Below are positions 41,351 through 49,690 of a DNA stretch of 64,000 nucleotides, piece by piece. The stretch is taken from assembly GCF_042408735.1 (NCBI RefSeq), contig NZ_JBHOQV010000142.1, forward strand, positions 1 to 64,000, in the 5' to 3' direction. The first letter of the stretch is position 1; every line of letters starts with the position of its first letter. The stretch is from Thermogemmatispora sp042408735. GTDB taxonomy: Bacteria > Chloroflexota > Ktedonobacteria > Ktedonobacterales > Ktedonobacteraceae. A program made the translations under genes and the position numbers. Below the pieces are notes generated by a model that was not told the origin of the DNA, made no database searches, and saw only the letters and a list, made by a program, of their open reading frames with translations.

Positions 41351-44300
41351 ATGACGGCTCTTGCCCAGAAGCCACCCGCCCCTGGCCAGCTTGTCGAGGT
41401 GCGCCAGCGCCGCTACGCCGTGGCCAACGTGCGCCGTGGCCTGACGCGCCCGCTGATCATCTACCGGCAGGGTATCCTCTTTGTTCGTTCCGAGGTAGTC
41501 AATCCGTATCAGGACTATCACCTGGTCAGCCTGACGTCGATCGAGGACGATGCCCTTGGCGAGGAGCTAGAAGTCATTTGGGAGCTGGAGCCGGGGGCGC
41601 GCATCGTGGAGGAGCGGGCCTTGCCCGAGCCTGACGGCTTCGATGCGCCCGAGCGCCTCGATACCTTTCTCAATGCGGTGCGCTGGGGGGCGATCGCCAG
41701 CGTCGACACCCAGGCCCTGCAGGCTCCTTTCCGCAGCGGCATCGAGCTGGAGGAGTATCAGCTTGATCCGGTGGTGCGCGCCGTCGAGATGCCGCGCGTC
41801 AATCTCCTGATCGCCGACGATGTGGGCCTGGGAAAGACCATCGAGGCCGGCCTGGTGACCCTCGAGCTGCTCCTGCGCCACCGTGCCCGCCAGGTGCTGA
41901 TCGTCTGCCCGGCCTCGCTGCAGATGCAGTGGCGCGACCAGATGCGCGATAAGTTCGGCCTGGAGTTCCGTATTCTCGATAGCGAGCGCCTGCGCCGCCT
42001 GCGTCGCGAGCGCGGCCTCTATGTCAACCCCTGGACCCATTACCCGCGCCTGATCACCTCGATCGATTTTTTGAAGCGCGAGCGCCTGCTTAATCTCTTC
42101 AGCGAGGCCGTGGAGGCCCAGAGGGGGGAGGGGGAGGCGACGGCGGACGGGGATGAGCGCAGGCGCCCCCGCAGGCCGCCCTCGCTGCGGCCCTTCGACC
42201 TGCTGATTGTCGATGAGGCCCACAACGTGGCGCCCGCCGGGCGCGGCCTCTACGCCACCGACTCGCAGCGCACGCGCGCCCTGCGCCGCATCGCTCCCTA
42301 CTTCGAGCATAAGATTTTCATTTCGGCCACGCCCCACAATGGCTACCCGGAGAGCTTTACGGCCCTGCTGGAGCTGCTCGATCCCCAGCGCTTCGCGCGC
42401 GGGGTGCCGGTCAATCCGAAGCAGTTGCATCAGGTGATGGTCCGCCGCCTGAAGTCGGATCTGCTGGCCTGGGATGGGGCCCCCCGCTTCCCTCAGCGCC
42501 GGCTGGAGCCGCTGGTTGTCTCCTATAGCGAGGAGGAGCGCCACCTGCATCGCCTGCTGCAGGAGTATGGCCGCCTGCGCCTGGCCCGCGCGCAGGAGGG
42601 CGAGGAGCGCTTCGCGACCGAGTTCGTGCTGAAGCTGCTCAAGAAGCGCCTCTTTTCCTCCCCCGAGGCGTTTGCCCTGACGCTGCGCCAGCACCGGGAG
42701 ACGCTGGAGAGCCGCTACGCCCTCAGCTCCCCCCACTCGCTCTCCTCGGGACCGGCGGTGCGCGGCCGCCAGAGGACGGGCGTTCTGCGCCGCCAGCTTG
42801 AGGAGCTGGACGAGGAGAGCGACGACGATACGGCTCTGGAGGAGGCCCAGCAGGCGGCGATGGAGGAGGCCAGCCGCCTGCTCTCGCTGCCTACGCCCGA
42901 GGAGTGGCGCCTGCTCGATGAGCTGGTGAGGCTGGCCGAGCAGGCCAGCGCCCGGGCCGATAGTAAGGCCCGCGTCTTGATCGGCTGGCTGCAGCAGACG
43001 CTCTGCCCCTCCGGCCCCGGCTCGGCCTGGCTGCCCGAGCGCGTCATTATCTTTACGGAGTATCGGGCCACGCAGAAGTGGCTCTACGACCTGTTGAGCC
43101 GCGTGGGGCTGGCCCAGGGCAGGCGCCTGCTGATGCTCTATGGCGGGATGCCCCTGGCCGAGCGTGAGCAGGTCAAGGCGGCCTTCCAGGCCGATCCTCA
43201 GCAGTCGCCCGTGCGCATTCTGCTGGCGACCGATGCGGCCTCCGAGGGCATCGATCTGCAGAATTATTGCCATCGCCTGCTGCACTACGAGATCCCCTGG
43301 AATCCGATGCGCCTGGAGCAGCGCAATGGCCGCGTCGATCGCCACGGCCAGCGCGCCCCCGAGGTCAATATCTACCATTTTGTCAGCAGTAAGTATCGCG
43401 ATGTGCCTGCGGGCGGCCTGGAGAGCTTCGCGGTGGGCGAGCTGGAGGATGATCTGGAGTTTCTGGCCCATACGCTGCGCCGCGTGGAGGCTATCCGCAC
43501 GGATCTGGGGAAGGTGGGGCCGGTGATCGCCGCGCAGGTGGAGGAGGCCATGCTGGGCCGCCGCCGCTCTCTGGATACGCGCCAGGCCGAGCAGGAGGCG
43601 GCCCCGCTGCGCTCGCTGCTGCGCCAGCAGGAGCGCCTGGAGGAGCGCATTCATCAGCTCCATGAGCGCTTGCTGCAGAGCGAGCGCGAGCTGAATATTA
43701 CGCCGGAGCATGTGCGGGCGGCGGTGGAGGTGGCTCTGGAACTGGCCAAGCAGCCGCCGCTGCGGCCGGTGGAGGTGCGCGATCCCTCGGGCCAGCGCCC
43801 GCCGCTGCCGGCCTTCGCCCTGCCGGCCCTCTCGGGCAGTTGGGCCGCCTGTAAGGAGGGCCTGGCCCATCCGTTTTCGGGCCAGGAGCGCCCGGTGGTC
43901 TTCGATCATCTGCTGGCCCGCCAGCGCGATGATGTGGTGCTGGCCCATTTGAACCATCGCCTGGTGGCGATGGCTTTGCGCTTGCTGCGCGCCGAGATCT
44001 GGTCGTCCGGCGGGCAGCGCAAGCTTTTCCGCGTGACGGCCCGCCTGGTGCGCGCTCCCCTCTCGGCTCTGCCGGTGGTGGTGGCCCATGCCCGCCTGGT
44101 GGTGCTCGGCGGCGATAGCCAGCGCCTGCACGAGGAGCTGCTGCTGGCCGGCGGGGAGCTGCGCCAGGGCCGCTTTGTCCCGCTGCCGCCCGCCGAGCTG
44201 GAGCGCTGGCTGGCTCAGGCGACGACGACTCCCGCCCCCGAGGCCCTGCGCTCCCGCCTGCAGCGGCTCTGGCCGGCCTGCGCTGAGCCGCTGCGCCAGG

Positions 44301-44656
44301 CGCTGGAGGCCCGCATGCAGGAGCGCCTGGTCGAGCTGCGCCGCGTGCTCCGGGAGCGCGAGCAGAAGGAGATCCGCGATACGCGCGCCGTGCTCCGCGA
44401 GCTGCGCCGCTCGATCGAGCAGGAGCTGGCTCAGCCTTCGGTGAGGCAGATGGAGCTGTTTTCGAAAGTGGAGTACGAGGAGTACGAGCGCAATTGCGCC
44501 GCCCTGCGCCGCCGCTTGCAGCAGATCGATCTGGAGCTTGAGCAGGAGCCGGAGCTGATTCGCCGCCGCTTCGAGAATCCTCAGCCGCGCCTCTTCCCGG
44601 TGGCCCTCTCTTTCCTGGTCCCGGAGCATCTGGCTTCGTCGGCTGGGCTGGGCTGA
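41351..44656 (+). CDS. drmD: DISARM SNF2-like helicase DrmD
   Basis: 1101 aa from the ATG at 41351 (GGAGGAACTTTCTACC upstream). SNF2/HepA-type superfamily-2 helicase: motif I D-V-G-L-G-K-T with Lys162, motif Ia C-P-A-S-L-Q-M-Q-W, motif II L-L-I-V-D-E-A-H-N, motif III I-S-A-T-P-H-N-G, motif V A-T-D-A-A-S-E-G-I-D-L and motif VI E-Q-R-N-G-R-V-D-R-H-G-Q. A long helical C-terminal region (about 730-1080) is rich in Glu/Arg. Alone it would be a generic SNF2 protein; its place before an adenine methyltransferase and drmA/drmB identifies it as DrmD of class 1 DISARM, where it helps target or process invading DNA. Confidence 0.88.
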   Translation: MTALAQKPPAPGQLVEVRQRRYAVANVRRGLTRPLIIYRQGILFVRSEVVNPYQDYHLVSLTSIEDDALGEELEVIWELEPGARIVEERALPEPDGFDAPERLDTFLNAVRWGAIASVDTQALQAPFRSGIELEEYQLDPVVRAVEMPRVNLLIADDVGLGKTIEAGLVTLELLLRHRARQVLIVCPASLQMQWRDQMRDKFGLEFRILDSERLRRLRRERGLYVNPWTHYPRLITSIDFLKRERLLNLFSEAVEAQRGEGEATADGDERRRPRRPPSLRPFDLLIVDEAHNVAPAGRGLYATDSQRTRALRRIAPYFEHKIFISATPHNGYPESFTALLELLDPQRFARGVPVNPKQLHQVMVRRLKSDLLAWDGAPRFPQRRLEPLVVSYSEEERHLHRLLQEYGRLRLARAQEGEERFATEFVLKLLKKRLFSSPEAFALTLRQHRETLESRYALSSPHSLSSGPAVRGRQRTGVLRRQLEELDEESDDDTALEEAQQAAMEEASRLLSLPTPEEWRLLDELVRLAEQASARADSKARVLIGWLQQTLCPSGPGSAWLPERVIIFTEYRATQKWLYDLLSRVGLAQGRRLLMLYGGMPLAEREQVKAAFQADPQQSPVRILLATDAASEGIDLQNYCHRLLHYEIPWNPMRLEQRNGRVDRHGQRAPEVNIYHFVSSKYRDVPAGGLESFAVGELEDDLEFLAHTLRRVEAIRTDLGKVGPVIAAQVEEAMLGRRRSLDTRQAEQEAAPLRSLLRQQERLEERIHQLHERLLQSERELNITPEHVRAAVEVALELAKQPPLRPVEVRDPSGQRPPLPAFALPALSGSWAACKEGLAHPFSGQERPVVFDHLLARQRDDVVLAHLNHRLVAMALRLLRAEIWSSGGQRKLFRVTARLVRAPLSALPVVVAHARLVVLGGDSQRLHEELLLAGGELRQGRFVPLPPAELERWLAQATTTPAPEALRSRLQRLWPACAEPLRQALEARMQERLVELRRVLREREQKEIRDTRAVLRELRRSIEQELAQPSVRQMELFSKVEYEEYERNCAALRRRLQQIDLELEQEPELIRRRFENPQPRLFPVALSFLVPEHLASSAGLG

Positions 44657-44924
44657 GGTGGCCGCTCTGGTCCGCTCTGGGCCAGCCAGGCTCCGCCGGG
44701 AGGGCAAACGGCGTGTCGGCCGCTTGCCTGGCTCTGTTGTGTCTTCTGGCCAGGGCTCCCTGTGGCTCGCGGGGGGAGCCGCTTGTCTGGCTGCTTTTTG
44801 TCCGGCTGGCTGATGGGCTGGCGGGGCGGTCGGTGGCTGGCTGGCTGCCTGGCTGCCAGGCGGCCCGCGGCGCGCCCGCCTGGGCCTGCTATCCGCCGGC
44901 ATGTTCAGGAAAGGTGGCTGTTGT

Positions 44925-47900
44925 ATGTCGGTTGCTCGTCAGCATGCTGAGTGGCTGTCGTTGTTGGAGGTTTCCGGCCCCTTTTTGAGTCTGGAGGTGG
45001 TGCAGCGCGTCTTTCCGCAGGGTCTGGATAGTCCTCCCGCTGAGGGGGAGCTGCGCCGCGCTCTGCGGGCGGCTTATGAGGAGTGGGCGGCTCCCGAGTC
45101 GGGCTGGCGCGTGGAGCCGCGTTTGCATGAGTTGTGGCTGCGCTTTGTCTTGAGGGAGGTCCTGGGCTGGCCGCAGGAGTGGCTGGCCGAGGGGGAGGGG
45201 CTGCCCGCCGGGCTGGAGGCCCCGGCCCCCGATCCGACCTGTACGGAGGTCCTGCGCCCCGATCTGGCCCTGCTGGAGCCGGAGGGGGGCCGCCCGCGCC
45301 TGTTGGTGCAGTTCTGGCCGCCGACGCAGTCTCTGGAGAAGGCTCCTCCCCGCGCGCAGTGGCTGGCTTCGCCGGCGACGCGCATGATGGAGCTGCTGCA
45401 TGCCTGCGGGGTGCGCCTGGGCCTGGTGACCAATGGGGAGCGCTGGATGCTGGTCCATGCGCCGCGCGGGGAGACGACCTGCTATGTGACCTGGTCGGCC
45501 CCGCTCTGGTTGGAGGAGCCGCTGACTCTGCGCTCCTTCTGGGCCTTGCTCTCTCCGGCCCGCCTCTTCGGGGTGCCTCCGGAGGAGACCCTGGAGGGCT
45601 TGCTCGATCAGAGCGCCGCCTATCAGCAGGAGGTGACGACTCAGCTCGGCTACCAGGTGCGCCGCGCTCTGGAGGTGCTGGTGCAGTCGCTCGATGAGGT
45701 GGACCGCGATATGGAGCGCTCGCTGCTGCGCTCGGTCTCGGAGGAGGGCTTGTTCGAGGCGGCTCTGACGGTCATGATGCGCCTGGTGGTGCTGCTGTCG
45801 GCCGAGGAGCGCGGGCTGTTGTTGTTGGGTCATCCGATCTATGATCAGCATTATGCGGTCTCGACGTTGCAGGCTCAGTTGCGCGAGCTGGCCGATCAGG
45901 TGAGCGAGGAGGTGCTCGAGCGCCGCTTCGATGCCTGGAGCCGCTTGCTGGCGACTTTCCGCCTGGTCTTCGCCGGTTCGCCTCACCCGGAGCTGGAGCT
46001 GCCGGCCTACGGCGGCTCGCTCTTCGATCCGGATCGCTTCCCGTTCCTGGAGGGCCGCCCGCAGGGGTCGCTCTGGTATCAGACGCCGGCCCGGCCGCCG
46101 CGGGTCCATAATCGGACGGTGCTGCATTTGCTGGAGGCTCTGCAGTTTCTGGAGGCCCGCGGGCTGGATGGCTCGCTGGAGCGCCGCCGGGTCTCGTTCC
46201 GCGCTCTGGATGTGGAGCAGATCGGCCATGTCTATGAGGGCTTGCTGGATCATGGGGTGCGCCGGGCCTCGGAGCCGATCCTCGGTCTGGCCTGGCCGCG
46301 CCGCCGCGAGTGCGAGCTGCCGCTGAGCTGGCTGGAGGAGCGGGCCGCGGCGGGCCGCGAGGCGCTGCTGGCCTCTCTGGCGGAGCGGACGGGGACCGAG
46401 GCGGCCGTCCTGGCCCGCGCGCTGGATCGCCCGCCGGAGCAGTGGCCTTTCCGCCTGGATCAGTTGCGTACGGCCTGCAATAACGATGAGGCGCTTTTTG
46501 GCCGCGTCTGCCGCTTCGCCGGGCTGCTGCGGACGGATACCTTCGGGCGGCCGCTGGTGATTCTGCCTGGCTCGTTCTATGTGACGGAGGGGCCGGAGCG
46601 CCGCCTGACGGGGACGCATTATACGCCGCGCTGGCTGACGGAGGAGCTGGTGCGCTCGGCTCTGGAGCCGCTGGTCTATGAGGGGCTGGCCGAGGGGCGC
46701 CCGCGCGAGGAGTGGCGCCTGCGCTCGCCGCGCGCTATTCTGGGGCTGCGGGTCTGCGATTTTGCTATGGGGTCGGGGGCGATTCTGGTCCAGGTCGGCC
46801 GCTTTCTGGCGGAGAAGCTGCAGGAGGCCTGGCGGGCGGCGGAGGAGGCGGAGGCCCTCCAGGCCCGGGTGGAGGCCCGGCCCGCCCGCCGCCTGTCGCT
46901 GGCCGGGGAGCCGCTGCCGGCGGGGGATGAGGCGCCGCCGGCGCCCGCCGCCCTGCCCCCGGAGGCGGCGGCCCTGCCCTCGCTGGCGGCCCTGACGCCC
47001 GAGGGGCTGCCGCGCTCCCAGGAGCTGGATGAGCCGCTGCCGGCGGAGGCGGAGGAGCGGGAGGCGCTGGCGCTGCGCCTGGTGGCGGAGCATTGTCTCT
47101 ATGGGGTGGATCGCAATCCTTTGGCGGTGCAGATGGCGCAGGTCTCGCTCTGGCTGGTGACGATGCGCCGCGGGCGCCCGCTGCCTTTCCTGGGCCATGC
47201 TCTGCGCTGCGGCGATGCCCTGCTGGGCCTCCATCTGCGGCAGGTGCTGCGCTTTTCGCTGGCTGCCGATTCGCCCGAGCAGCCCTGGCTGGGGGAGTTG
47301 CTGCGCCAGGCTCTGGCCCTGGCCCTCGAGCGGCGCCGCCGCATCCACGCTCTGGCGGAGACGGATCTCTACGCCGTGGCCCTCAAGCAGCAGTGGCAGG
47401 AGGAGGCGGAGGCGGCCCTGGCTCTGCTGCGCCTGGGGGCCGATCTGCTGGTGGCGCTGGAGCTGCTGCCGGAGGAGGAGCGCCGGCGCCAGGCCGGCCG
47501 TCTGCTGGATGAGTATCATGTGCTGGTGACGGGCCTGCAGGAGGTCTGGCACCAGCCGCTGACGGCCCTGACGCGGGCTGCGCAGGAGGGGGCCTACGAG
47601 CGGCTGCGCGCGCTGGTCGATGCCCTGCTCGGGGGCCGCCGCCCCTTCCACTGGTGCCTGGAGTTTCCCGAGGTCTTTGTGGAGGATCTGGAGGGGAGCC
47701 TGGATGAGCCGCGGACGGGCTTTATGGCCCTGGTCAGCAATCCGCCGTTTATGGGGGGCCAGCGCATTACGGGGGCCTTGGGGAGGCCCTACCGCGAGTA
47801 TCTGGTGCGCTGGCTGGCCGGGGGCCGGCGCGGCAGCGCCGATCTGTGCGCCTACTTCTATCTGCGGGCGACGGAGCTGGTGCGCCCGGGCGGGCTGTGC

Positions 47901-49340
47901 GGGCTGCTGGCGACGAATACGATCGCTCAGGGGGATACGCGCGAGGTGGGCCTGGAGCAGATCGTGGCCCGCGGCTGGTCGATCGTGCAGGCGGTGCGCA
48001 GCCGGCGCTGGCCGGGCGAGGCCAGCCTGGAGGTGGCCCAGGTCTGGCTCTACCGCGGCTCCTGGGGCGGCCCCTGCCGGCTGGATGAGCGCCCGGTCGC
48101 GGCCATCTCGCCGTTTCTGACGGCGGGCGAGGAGGGCCAGGGCCGACCCTACCGCCTGGCCGCCAACGCCGGCAAGTCCTTTATCGGCTCGTACGTGCTG
48201 GGGATGGGCTTCGTGCTCTCGCCGGAGGAGGCCGCCGCCCTGCTGGCCAGGGACCCGCGCAACCGCGAGGTGCTCTTTCCGTACCTGAACGGCGAGGACC
48301 TCAATTCGCGCCCCGACCAGTCGCCCAGCCGCTGGGTGATCAATTTCCACGATTGGCCCCTGGAGCGCGCCGAGCAGTACCCCGCCTGCCTGCAGATCGT
48401 GCGCCAGAAGGTCAAACCGCAGCGCGAGCGCCAGAATGACAGGCAAGGCAAGGAAAAATGGTGGCGTTTTTTGCGCACTCGGCCCGAGCTGCACGCCGCC
48501 ATCGAGGGTAAGGAGCGGGTGCTGGTCATTGCTTTAGTTACAACGCATCTTGCTGCTGCTTTTTGTCCTACCGGATGGGTCTATGCTCATAAATGCTGCG
48601 TTTTCGTATTAGATAAATGGCAGCATTTTGCGCTCATCCAGTCCAGCATTCATGAGATCTGGGCCCGCTCATACTCTTCTACTCTCGCCCGCGCGCTCAA
48701 TTACTCGCCCTCCGACTGTTTCGAGACCTTTCCCTTTCCGGAGGAGGAGGGCCTGCGCGGCCTGGAAGAGATCGGCCAGCGCTACTACGAGCGGCGGCAG
48801 GCCATCATGCGCGCCTGGCAGGTGGGCCTGACCCAGCTCTACAACAGCTTCCACGACCCCCGAGACGAGCGGCCCGAGATCCTCGAGCTGCGCGCCCTGC
48901 ACCGCCAGATGGACCAGGCCGTTGCCGGCGCCTACGGCTGGTCTGACCTTGACCTGGGCCACGGCTTCCACCAGACCCCCCAGGGCCTGCGCTACACCCT
49001 CAGCCCCGAGGCGCGGCGGGCGGTCCTGCAGCGCCTGCTGGCCCTCAACCACCGGCGCTACGCCCACGAGGTTGCCCTCGGCCTGCACAGCGGCGGCCCG
49101 GCCAGGGGCAAGAGCGCCGCCCGCCCCGGCGCCCCCAAAGGCGAGCGGCCCCGGCCCGGGTCGGGGCCGGAGCCGGGACCGGAGCCGGGGCCACCCGCGC
49201 GGCGCCTGCGCGAGTCCGCCGCCGCCTACCAGGTCGGGCCGCTCATCCCCATCGGCGAAGCCGACGGTCCCGCCGGCCCCGCCGGCCGGCCGGGCGACGA
49301 CGACCAGGGTGAGGCCGCCCCCAAAGCCGCCCGCGGCTAA
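44925..49340 (+). CDS. drmMI: DISARM adenine-specific DNA methyltransferase DrmMI
   Basis: 1471 aa. Gamma-type N6-adenine methyltransferase: motif I F-A-M-G-S-G-A-I (613-620), then G-V-D-R-N-P-L-A-V, catalytic motif IV N939-P-P-F942. A likely target-recognition region follows (about 1120-1280: G-E-D-L-N-S-R-P-D-Q-S, N-F-H-D-W-P, H-K-C-C-V-F, S-P-S-D-C-F-E-T-F-P-F). The Pro/Gly-rich tail looks disordered. In class 1 DISARM this enzyme marks host DNA as self. Asp codons change from GAT to GAC at 48.1-48.25 kb, and an AT-rich patch lies at 48525-48690. An ATG at 44901 is also in frame; GGAAAGGTGG favours 44925. Confidence 0.87.
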   Translation: MSVARQHAEWLSLLEVSGPFLSLEVVQRVFPQGLDSPPAEGELRRALRAAYEEWAAPESGWRVEPRLHELWLRFVLREVLGWPQEWLAEGEGLPAGLEAPAPDPTCTEVLRPDLALLEPEGGRPRLLVQFWPPTQSLEKAPPRAQWLASPATRMMELLHACGVRLGLVTNGERWMLVHAPRGETTCYVTWSAPLWLEEPLTLRSFWALLSPARLFGVPPEETLEGLLDQSAAYQQEVTTQLGYQVRRALEVLVQSLDEVDRDMERSLLRSVSEEGLFEAALTVMMRLVVLLSAEERGLLLLGHPIYDQHYAVSTLQAQLRELADQVSEEVLERRFDAWSRLLATFRLVFAGSPHPELELPAYGGSLFDPDRFPFLEGRPQGSLWYQTPARPPRVHNRTVLHLLEALQFLEARGLDGSLERRRVSFRALDVEQIGHVYEGLLDHGVRRASEPILGLAWPRRRECELPLSWLEERAAAGREALLASLAERTGTEAAVLARALDRPPEQWPFRLDQLRTACNNDEALFGRVCRFAGLLRTDTFGRPLVILPGSFYVTEGPERRLTGTHYTPRWLTEELVRSALEPLVYEGLAEGRPREEWRLRSPRAILGLRVCDFAMGSGAILVQVGRFLAEKLQEAWRAAEEAEALQARVEARPARRLSLAGEPLPAGDEAPPAPAALPPEAAALPSLAALTPEGLPRSQELDEPLPAEAEEREALALRLVAEHCLYGVDRNPLAVQMAQVSLWLVTMRRGRPLPFLGHALRCGDALLGLHLRQVLRFSLAADSPEQPWLGELLRQALALALERRRRIHALAETDLYAVALKQQWQEEAEAALALLRLGADLLVALELLPEEERRRQAGRLLDEYHVLVTGLQEVWHQPLTALTRAAQEGAYERLRALVDALLGGRRPFHWCLEFPEVFVEDLEGSLDEPRTGFMALVSNPPFMGGQRITGALGRPYREYLVRWLAGGRRGSADLCAYFYLRATELVRPGGLCGLLATNTIAQGDTREVGLEQIVARGWSIVQAVRSRRWPGEASLEVAQVWLYRGSWGGPCRLDERPVAAISPFLTAGEEGQGRPYRLAANAGKSFIGSYVLGMGFVLSPEEAAALLARDPRNREVLFPYLNGEDLNSRPDQSPSRWVINFHDWPLERAEQYPACLQIVRQKVKPQRERQNDRQGKEKWWRFLRTRPELHAAIEGKERVLVIALVTTHLAAAFCPTGWVYAHKCCVFVLDKWQHFALIQSSIHEIWARSYSSTLARALNYSPSDCFETFPFPEEEGLRGLEEIGQRYYERRQAIMRAWQVGLTQLYNSFHDPRDERPEILELRALHRQMDQAVAGAYGWSDLDLGHGFHQTPQGLRYTLSPEARRAVLQRLLALNHRRYAHEVALGLHSGGPARGKSAARPGAPKGERPRPGSGPEPGPEPGPPARRLRESAAAYQVGPLIPIGEADGPAGPAGRPGDDDQGEAAPKAARG

Positions 49341-49363
49341 GCCCGGCCTGGCCCAGCCCAGCC

Positions 49364-49401
49364 GGGCGGCCCGGGCCGGGCCAGGCAGGTCCGGGCCGCC
49401 C
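49364..49401 (+). terminator. Hairpin after drmMI
   Basis: GGGCGGCCCGG (49364-49374) pairs perfectly with CCGGGCCGCCC (49391-49401), 24 bases after the drmMI stop. No T tract. Confidence 0.5.
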
Positions 49402-49690
49402 GCCGCCCGGCGCATCTACATGAAAAACTCTTCATGTTACTCGATATATTTCCTTTCGTTAATGGGAATAGAAGGGAGGAGCCGGGGTTCGGTCTCACAA
49501 CCGACGCCCTCTTTCAAAAGCGCTGGCCGGTCTATGGCCCAGGCCTGAGCGAGCCAGTGACATCGTTCACCACTGCTGCGTCCGCCCCGGCGCTCCCTTT
49601 CTACTCCAGTTCACCGTCGTTCTGCGCGGCGCCGGCCCCTCGGGCGGCCAGAGGCAGGCGGGCTGAGCGGGCCGGAGAGGAAGGCACAGC
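49402..49690 (+). promoter_or_regulatory. AT-rich regulatory spacer before drmA
   Basis: An AT-rich island (about 49411-49480) in otherwise GC-rich DNA holds a hairpin, ACATGAA-AAACTC-TTCATGT (49418-49437), followed by TATATT. It may carry a separate drmA promoter, but no convincing -35/-10 pair was found. Confidence 0.4.

Noticed and set aside
44713..44924. Small membrane-like protein between drmD and drmMI
   Set aside because: The frame arises from CTGG/CTGC repeats, has no good ribosome site and continues out of frame into drmMI.
41351..49340. Plain type I or III restriction-modification
   Set aside because: No HsdS, Mod or HsdR nuclease domain; the helicase is SNF2-like and is followed by drmA/drmB.
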